From: Chamaelirium japonicum
Lineage: Eukaryota; Streptophyta; Magnoliopsida; Liliales; Melanthiaceae
Direction of reading: 5' to 3'
Length of the DNA stretch: 64,000 bases
NCBI GenBank assembly: GCA_947650365.1
Contig: OX393549.1
Span: 33,403,126 to 33,467,125, forward strand
Position 1 is the first letter of the stretch. Each line of letters starts with the position of its first letter. The notes under the pieces are model-generated. The model was not told the origin of the DNA, ran no database searches, and worked only from the letters and a program-made list of their open reading frames with translations. This document shows positions 57,127-64,000 of the stretch, piece by piece. A program made the translations under genes and the position numbers.

Positions 57127-59259
57127 TGTTGGAATCTAATCCTTGTCAGAGGCTCGCAGCGGAAGTGATTTGGCGGTCTAAAGACCGTTCATATGGTGCA
57201 CGTTACACGATTTAATTTTTCATAGAAACTAATCTACATATGTGTGCATATGTATGCACGAGAATCGAAAACCCCTAACGGCAATCTAGCGCAATGATTA
57301 ACTAGCATGCATGCAAATCATAATGCTCGCTAGATCTACATGTTAGATTACACATACCTTTCGTACGGATCTTTTAACCGCGGAGAATTGTCTTCTTTGT
57401 CGATGGAGACGGAAGATCGTTCACGAAGATGCCGACGGTACGAATGGAGGTGTTGCCTTCTTGTTCACCCGATCTCACACGATGCACGGAACGTCGCTCT
57501 CGGATCTCTGAGTGCCTCCGATGAACGACCCTTCTCCTTCTTCAGAACTCCACGCGAGGAAGACGAAGTAGCAAGCGGGAAACGCGAGATGAATCGGGAG
57601 AGAACTAGAGAGATGAGAGAGAGGGGGGTTCGGTTTCTGTAGTACATGGGGCCGGCGCCCCATAGGTCTTTTATAGGGCCGACCACCCCCCCTTGGATAA
57701 GGATCCAAGGGGATAATAACCCCCTCTCATTATCTCTCCATTATCTCCTTTTTATCTCTCCGCGTATTTATCCGTTTTCCCACTTTTTAGGGCTCGATCT
57801 TAACCGATTTATCGCCCCATCCCTATCCATATGGCCGGCCCTATAGATGAGGGATTCTTATCCCTACATCATAGGGCCGGCCCTAGTGAGGTGTCCCATC
57901 ACTAGGATCGGCCAACAGTGAGGTCCGGCAGAGTGAGGTTTTTACCAAAACGCCCCGACGCCTCATTTTGACCATTTCTAGCGTGCGATACCTAGCGGCC
58001 ATTACTTAAGTGATATCTACTAGTTACTTACTATTAACTGAGGCCATCGGAAGGTGCCTCTAGCAAAGTCAACTAGTCAACTCGCAACATATCCCGGTGC
58101 ATCGCACCTATGTAGCGATGTTCACTTATGGCTAGGGATTACTACATATGACTCCGCACTAGTCTCGGGCTCAACCCTTAGTACTCGTATGTAGTTACGC
58201 ATCTACCGTGTTCTAGTGCCAAGCACACACGGAGCGTATACTTCTTTCTTCCTCCTGCTTATGGTGTTCCGAGGAGACGGTTCAAGAACCGTACATAATG
58301 TTGATAAGGTGGAACCATCAGGGACCGGGGTTCATGGCTTCCAACTCAAGCTCGATCGACACACTACCCGAGTGTACCATCGATCCTCTGAGCTCGAGTT
58401 AACCTGCATAGCCACCCAGAGTGCGACGCAGGCTGCACTCCAATTCACCCAGACTTACTATGTTCTCCATCATACCCCTGCTCTCCGCTTAGTAGTGGTA
58501 AACCCGCTGTCCCTCCACTTGATGCCATGATTCACTTCAAGCGGTGAAGACTACCGTCAGACTCGAATGATCATATGACTTGGTTCCTTCCAGGTTGACC
58601 TATACATCGTACCTCTGATTACCCCGTCGAGTAACCGAACCCGATCAACAGTCAAACTGATGACCACCAGGCCTGGGTTTGGTACAGTGTAAGTCACACC
58701 AAGGAACGCACCTCCCATCAGGGGTGTGGATGGCCTGCAGGAGTGACACGCTAATGCAACGCCAGCCGGGTAACCCAGTACACCGTGGTTTTGGATAACT
58801 GCATATGGACCCTCACACATTGGTGCGCCAAAGCACCACGCAACTGGTTAGTCCATCAGACGTGGCTCCTCAGGGTTTAGGACCGTTTTACCCTAAGCAG
58901 AAACACGGCTTAGTGTACCAGTGTCTGCTCACTGATCTGTACACCGTGTTAGTTCCGTTCAGCCACAGACACTGTGCCTGGTGATGACCATGGTGAAGAC
59001 ATCCCATGAACTGTCATCGCCAACAGCTTAACATGATGAGGCGACCAACCTGATCATAGCTGCGAACATATTTAGGTTTTATGGGACCAATCCACTCAGT
59101 CTTCAACTTAGTGGACTACCATATAACCATGGCTCTCTGTTCTCAAAAGAACACGTAACTATGTTACGCACCTATATGCATCTCATGTAATAATAACTAT
59201 CAATCTTTATTAGACCAAAACTTAAAGTTTTACAAGCTTAGAACACATCAATCCTAACA
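57127..59259 (-). repeat. 3' LTR, 2.13 kb
   Basis: On the plus strand it begins TGTTGGAATCTAATCC and ends ATCAATCCTAACA; in element orientation it reads TGTTAGGATT..GGATTAGATTCCAACA. A TATA-like CCCTATAAAAGACC is at 57665-57680 on the minus strand. Confidence 0.85.
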
Positions 59260-59273
59260 ATCTCCCACTTGGT

Positions 59274-62200
59274 CTAGCGAAGCAAAACGGTTTTGACTCC
59301 CATCGCGTCCACATGTCGCTCGAATGCCTTGGTAGGTATTGCCTTTGTGAAATGATCAGCAACATTATCTGTAGATGCAATCTGTGTCACCACTACTCGC
59401 CCTTGCTTTTGAAACTGCCGAATCAAGTGGAACTTACGCTCGATGTGCTTCCCCTTTTGGTGATGTCTTGGCTCCTTAGCTTGTGCTACCGCCCCACTAT
59501 TGTCGCAGTAAAGCACAATAGGTAACTGGGCCTCTGGTACACACCCTAAATCCGTAAGGAATTTCTTGAGCCATACCGCCTCTTTAGCTGCCTCGCACGC
59601 TGCAACGTACTCAGCCTCTGTGGTAGAGTCTGCGATGCATTTCTGCTTCACACTCTGCCAACTAACCGCTGCTCCTCCTAACATAAACACAAAACCTGAT
59701 GTCGATTTTCTGGATTCCAAATCTGACATAAAGTCAGAATCTGTGTATCCAATCGGTGTCAGTTCTTGTGCAGTGTAAACCAACTCATAGTCCCTTGTTC
59801 TACGAAGGTACTTGAGTATACACTTCACAGCTGTCCAGTGATCTGGACCCGGATTCAACTGAAACCGACCCATCATTCCTACTGCGAAACAGATATCAGG
59901 CCTTGTACAATGCATAGCATACATTAGACTACCTAATGCCGAAGCATAAGGTATCTTCTGCATTTCTGCTCTTTCCTCAGGTGTCTTAGGACATTGATGC
60001 TTAGACAGTTTTACGCCATGTCTAAATGGCACAAAACCCTTCTTGGAGTTTTGCATGTCAAATCTAGCCATAACCTTATCTATATACGCAGCCTGTGATA
60101 GCGAGAGAATCCTGTTCTGGCGATCACGTGTTACCTTGATCCCCAAAACATAACTCGCTTCACCTAGGTCTTTCATATCGAACTGTGTTGACAACCAGAC
60201 CTTTACCGTTGACAATGTTCCTACATCATTTCCAATGAGCAGAATATCGTCTACGTAAAGTATCAAATATACTACTGTGGTCTTATTAGTCCTCTTATAT
60301 ACACATGGTTCATCCTCGTTTTGAGTAAATCCATACGACTGGATTGCCTGATCAAAACGGATGTTCCAACTTCTAGATGCTTGCTTTAGTCCATAAATGG
60401 ACTTCTGCAACTTGCAAACTAGATGTTCCTGACCCTCTGACTCAAAGCCTGGTGGTTGAATCATATAAATGTCTTCTTCCAAATTTCCATTAAGGAATGC
60501 TGTCTTGACATCCATTTGCCAGATCTCCCAGTTGTAATGGGCTGCAATGGATAGGAGGATCCGAATAGACTTTATCATAGCTACCGGCGTGAAGGTTTCG
60601 TCAAAGTCGATCCCTTCTCTCTGGGTGTAACCCTTGGCAACTAATCTAGCTTTATAAGTCTCTATTGTACCATCGGATCCTCTCTTCTTCTTATACACCC
60701 ACTTACACCCAATAGGTTTAATATTGGATGATGGTGTAACAAGAGTCCAGACTGCGTTATGGGACATTGATTCAATTTCTGCCTCCATAGCCTTTTGCCA
60801 GTCAGAGCTGTCAGAAGCTCCCACTGCCTCATCGTAGCTCAGTGGGTCATCCTCCTGACCCTCTGGATCAACCAATAAGGTTTCTCTATAGTATCTGTCA
60901 GGAGCTCTGATGTTTCTCCCACTGCGACGAGGTAGTGGTGGTGTTACAGGATTAATAGGTTCTACAGTATCTAGTATATTATTGTTTGTAATGTCAGCTA
61001 CCACTATGCTTTTGGATGCGCTCTCTGATCTAGTACCCAGCAGTTCATCCAGAACTACCTTACTAGCAGGTTTGTGGTCCATAACATAATCATGTTCTAG
61101 GAAAATGGCATTCGTTGAAACGATTACCTTCTTTTCCTCAGGATCATAAAATAGTCCACCTTTAGTCTCTTTGGGATACCCTACAAACAGACATGCTTTG
61201 GACTTTGGCTCCATCTTTTCCCTCTTGTCTATCCGCACATGTGTAGGACATCCCCATATTCTGAAATGCTGTAGTGTTGGCTTTTGCCTTGACCACAGTT
61301 CTCTAGGGGTCTGAGGCACTGATTTAGATGGAACGTGGTTCAGAACATATGCTGCTGTCTGAAGGGCATATCCCCAAAAGGTCATTGGTAAACAGGCATA
61401 ACTCATCATGCTTCGAACCATGTCCAACAAGGTTCGATTCCTTCTCTCAGAGACTCCGTTCTGTTGTGGGGTACCTGGAGCAGTTAACTGGGATGTTATC
61501 CCATGCTCCACCAAATACCCAAGGAACTCGTCAGATAGGTATTCACCTCCTCGATCAGATCGAAGGGTTTTAATACATTTACCTGTCTGCTTTTCTACTT
61601 CAGCCCTGAACTCTTTGAACATATCAAAGGATTCCGACTTCCGATGCATAAGGTAAACGTAACCATATCTTGAGTAATCATCAGTGAAAGTGATGAAGTA
61701 CTCATGGCCTCCTATCGCCTTGACGCTCATGGGTCCATACACATCTGAATGGATTAACTCCAATACCTCAGTAGCTCTCACTCCTTGGCCTTTGAAGGCC
61801 CTCTTGGTCATCTTGCCTTCCAGGCAGGATTCACAGGTGAGAAGTATCTCCGTAGGATCTGTTTCCAGAAGCCTGGCCTTTACCAACCTATGGATCCTAT
61901 CTAAGGCAATATGCCCAAGCCGTAAGTGCCACAATTGGGTTAAATTCTCCGAAGGTTTCTTACGCTTAGATGAATTAACATTAAATGCTGAAGTTATTAT
62001 GTTATCTTTCTCAAATTTAGGACTAACAATATAGAGATGATTCTGAACCATTCCTCTTATTATAAAAGTTCCATTCAGTTTAAAAGACACACCAGAAGTA
62101 TCAAAATAAACTGAATAACCTTCCTTAACTAAAGAAGAAATAGAAATTAAGTTACGTCTCAAGGACGGTACATAAAAGACATCTCTAAGAGTCAAAGTCT

Positions 62201-63239
62201 TATTATTCGAAAAACTAAGAGTAACATCTCCAATAGCTTCAGCAGCAGCCACGGCCTCAGTTCCCATGCTCAAGGTCACCTCTCCATCAAGCAACCTTCT
62301 GCTTTCCTGAAACCCCTGAAGAGAGTTACAGGCATGGTTAGTGGATCCTGAATCCACAATCCAACTAGCAAAAGAACTATTACTTGAAAGAAATGATTCA
62401 ACAACTAAGAGTTGTAGATTACCTTCTCCAGCATTCCGAGGTTGCTTGCAGTCCTTCTTCCAATGACCCTTCTGGCCACACCGGAAACACTTCGTGCCCG
62501 GTTTCTTTGATTCTCCAGACCCAGAGGCCCCAGCAGAGTCCTGCACAGGCTCAGACTTAGGTTTCCTTTTATGTTTCTTGCCTTGAGGTTTACCAGGCTT
62601 CTTGAAGGATCTGCGTTGCACATGAAGTGCTTCGCCCTTCTGCTTGAAGCCATCCTCAGCTGCCTGGAGAGCTCCCAGAAGCTCTGCATTTGTCATAGCC
62701 AACTTGTTTAAATTAAAGTTGGTGACAAAGCCTTCAAAGGCTCCAGACAGTGACGAGAGGAAGATGTCTGTCATCACCTCGTCTTCTAGCACAATGTCCA
62801 TAGTAGCTAGTTCGTTCTGGAACCCAAATATTTTCATCATGTGTTCCCGAACCAGCGTCCCATTGGACATCTTAGTGCCGACGAGTTTCTTGATGGTAAG
62901 GTATCGCGTAACGCGATTGTGACCTTCAAACATCTCCTTCAGATACAACATCATATCAGAAGCGTCGGGCATCTCCTCGACTTGCTTCTGCAGAGTTGTT
63001 TGCAAGGATGCTATAATATAGCATTTACATATCTCATTAGATTCCTTCCAGTCAGTGAATGCCTTTAACTGTGCCTCTGTGACATTGGGTCCTGGCAAAT
63101 CTGGCTCAGGGTCATTAAGGGCTGACATGTGTTTACCTATCCTTAAGACTAGGTACAGGTTGCGCTTCCAGTCCTCATAGTTGGGACCGGTAAGTTTGTG
63201 GTCATTTAGGATAGCGGACAGGGGATCTAACTTGGTCAT
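59274..63239 (-). CDS. Copia gag-pol polyprotein, 1321 residues, uninterrupted
   Basis: This single frame carries the full copia set. N-terminal Gag of the UBN2 type begins MTKLDPLSAILNDHKL; a zinc knuckle follows (CFRCGQKGHWKKDC). Then come the aspartic protease (DSGSTNHAC), the pre-integrase zinc motif (LWHLRLGH, with CESC), the integrase core (HSDVYGPM, DDYSRYGYVYL), reverse transcriptase (KARLVAKGYTQREGIDFDET, YVDDILLIGND) and RNase H (TDSDFMSDLESRKSTSGFVF, EAEYVAACEA, YCDNSGAVA). The order protease-integrase-RT-RNase H defines Ty1/copia. I chose the Met at 63239 because it matches the usual start; the frame is open 11 codons further upstream. The TAG stop lies 14 bases before the LTR. 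Being open through its whole length suggests recent activity, though no expression can be inferred. Confidence 0.92.
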   Translation of the reverse strand: MTKLDPLSAILNDHKLTGPNYEDWKRNLYLVLRIGKHMSALNDPEPDLPGPNVTEAQLKAFTDWKESNEICKCYIIASLQTTLQKQVEEMPDASDMMLYLKEMFEGHNRVTRYLTIKKLVGTKMSNGTLVREHMMKIFGFQNELATMDIVLEDEVMTDIFLSSLSGAFEGFVTNFNLNKLAMTNAELLGALQAAEDGFKQKGEALHVQRRSFKKPGKPQGKKHKRKPKSEPVQDSAGASGSGESKKPGTKCFRCGQKGHWKKDCKQPRNAGEGNLQLLVVESFLSSNSSFASWIVDSGSTNHACNSLQGFQESRRLLDGEVTLSMGTEAVAAAEAIGDVTLSFSNNKTLTLRDVFYVPSLRRNLISISSLVKEGYSVYFDTSGVSFKLNGTFIIRGMVQNHLYIVSPKFEKDNIITSAFNVNSSKRKKPSENLTQLWHLRLGHIALDRIHRLVKARLLETDPTEILLTCESCLEGKMTKRAFKGQGVRATEVLELIHSDVYGPMSVKAIGGHEYFITFTDDYSRYGYVYLMHRKSESFDMFKEFRAEVEKQTGKCIKTLRSDRGGEYLSDEFLGYLVEHGITSQLTAPGTPQQNGVSERRNRTLLDMVRSMMSYACLPMTFWGYALQTAAYVLNHVPSKSVPQTPRELWSRQKPTLQHFRIWGCPTHVRIDKREKMEPKSKACLFVGYPKETKGGLFYDPEEKKVIVSTNAIFLEHDYVMDHKPASKVVLDELLGTRSESASKSIVVADITNNNILDTVEPINPVTPPLPRRSGRNIRAPDRYYRETLLVDPEGQEDDPLSYDEAVGASDSSDWQKAMEAEIESMSHNAVWTLVTPSSNIKPIGCKWVYKKKRGSDGTIETYKARLVAKGYTQREGIDFDETFTPVAMIKSIRILLSIAAHYNWEIWQMDVKTAFLNGNLEEDIYMIQPPGFESEGQEHLVCKLQKSIYGLKQASRSWNIRFDQAIQSYGFTQNEDEPCVYKRTNKTTVVYLILYVDDILLIGNDVGTLSTVKVWLSTQFDMKDLGEASYVLGIKVTRDRQNRILSLSQAAYIDKVMARFDMQNSKKGFVPFRHGVKLSKHQCPKTPEERAEMQKIPYASALGSLMYAMHCTRPDICFAVGMMGRFQLNPGPDHWTAVKCILKYLRRTRDYELVYTAQELTPIGYTDSDFMSDLESRKSTSGFVFMLGGAAVSWQSVKQKCIADSTTEAEYVAACEAAKEAVWLKKFLTDLGCVPEAQLPIVLYCDNSGAVAQAKEPRHHQKGKHIERKFHLIRQFQKQGRVVVTQIASTDNVADHFTKAIPTKAFERHVDAMGVKTVLLR

Positions 63240-64000
63240 CTGTAAATAAAAGATTGAATATATGATATACATGAAAATTTATTTTATGGATTTTTAAAAC
63301 AAGCTAATTATATCCATATGACAACGCTACCCTCAAGCAAAGCCATCTCTATGGATTAATTAACCATGTATGTAAGATCTCGGAGTAGGCTACACCTGTC
63401 CGAGGGGGTAGTGTGCAGGTCTTCCGCTTACACGGGTCTTTCCCTTGACCCTATCCAAATCTGCCAACTACGGGCTTTGATGGACCATGGTTATCTTTTG
63501 GCCAGTACCACGTGATCACCGTTGTCTTCGCAACGAATACCTCACGCGTACTTAGGATGCTTACCCACGAGCTTAGGCAATTACGGCACGGGAATTCTAA
63601 CGGCCCCCACGAGGGTGAGTAAAGCCTGAACACTTGGCACCGTAACCGCCATATCCCAAAGGAGATCACTAAGTAGCTTGGCATAGAAAAACACAGCTCT
63701 CACCCGAGGGGGTTGTTGAGTTATGCCCTTCCACCCGAGTACGAAGTGATTAGCCGTGGAGGCCAGAGGATCTCTTTAAGTCCTCTATTACATCCCTTAT
63801 AAATATATGAGGGTTATTTTACGAGTATGAATTTATGCAAATGCAAAGGTAGCGACCTCCTAAATACTAGACCCTGGTCACACCATGCTCCCACTAGCGT
63901 TCAAGCCCTTCGCCTAGCATTAATCATTCTCGGAATATCATAGTCCCTGCCTCAAGTGGATTTCTCCATTCAAGGGTCACATTACATATTCCGAGAATAT
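63240..64000 (-). other. Untranslated leader of the copia element
   Basis: No coding frame. The sequence has blocks such as TACACCTGTCCGAGGGGG and CTCACCCGAGGGGG on the plus strand. No GCTCTGATACCA (complement of the primer site) is found, so the 5' LTR starts beyond the window. Confidence 0.55.

Larger units (their letters stand above)
57127..64000 (-). mobile_element. Large Ty1/copia element, looks whole within the window
   Basis: The 3' LTR (57127-59259) is followed on the plus strand by ATCTCCCACTTGG, the complement of a polypurine tract next to the LTR. Then comes an uninterrupted gag-pol frame and a leader of more than 700 bp running out of the window. The primer site and 5' LTR are not included, so completeness and age cannot be judged. 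The long LTR and single gag-pol frame fit the Angela/Tork side of plant copia; this is inference. An older LTR of the same family lies at 1736-3695. Confidence 0.88.

Overview
The window is nuclear DNA of a flowering plant, most likely a commelinid monocot. It has intron-rich host genes, plant Ty1/copia elements, hAT, Mutator, Tourist and Helitron transposons, and one small gene with a very GC-rich, GC3-rich reading frame of the kind common in monocots. The monocot placement is inference; no species is claimed. Only two protein-coding host genes and one tRNA gene can be supported. Almost everything else is mobile-element sequence, often nested.

Layout. 0-0.6 kb: Tourist-like MITEs and an initiator tRNA-Met gene on the minus strand, with a 48-bp tandem duplication reaching into its 3' end. 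1.7-3.7 kb: an old copia LTR with its primer site, same family as the large element at the right edge. 4.2-7.1 kb: a chain of different minisatellites in probable retroelement non-coding sequence. 7.3-8.6 kb: a decayed MULE transposase. 9.3-10.4 kb: a complete-looking non-autonomous Helitron. 12.2-16.4 kb: a full-length but broken hAT element with 8-bp target duplications. 16.9-17.4 kb: a foldback element with long terminal inverted repeats.

17.5-44.9 kb is one large host gene on the plus strand. It has a promoter and non-coding first exon near 17.5-17.9 kb, then a first intron of about 16.8 kb, then nine coding exons (34772-44488) that join in phase to give an 820-residue single-C2H2 zinc-finger protein. 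The first intron holds an old copia element, itself split by a young copia with 140-bp LTRs, and several hAT-like non-autonomous elements. The last intron carries four related near-palindromes capped by (TA)n/(GA)n/(CT)n microsatellites. The protein ends in an Arg-Glu dipeptide run encoded by a (GA)n microsatellite.

45-46 kb is an RTE-like LINE remnant interrupted by a Tourist-like MITE. 46.4-52.45 kb is a head-to-tail array of about ten short non-autonomous Helitrons, each with an internal (CT)n tract. One unit is interrupted by a 2.8-kb non-autonomous LTR retrotransposon with a perfect 5-bp target duplication. 52.8-53.5 kb is the second host gene, a small membrane protein of the DUF7733 type, with a probable frame change near its N-terminus. 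54.1-56.05 kb is a 5'-truncated L1-type LINE with a poly(A) tail. 57.1 kb to the right edge is a large copia element on the minus strand with a 2.1-kb LTR and an uninterrupted gag-pol frame; its 5' LTR lies outside the window.

The most unusual structures are the tandem Helitron array and the microsatellite-capped palindrome cluster. All coordinates come from reading the sequence by eye, so element edges without a stated target duplication are approximate.
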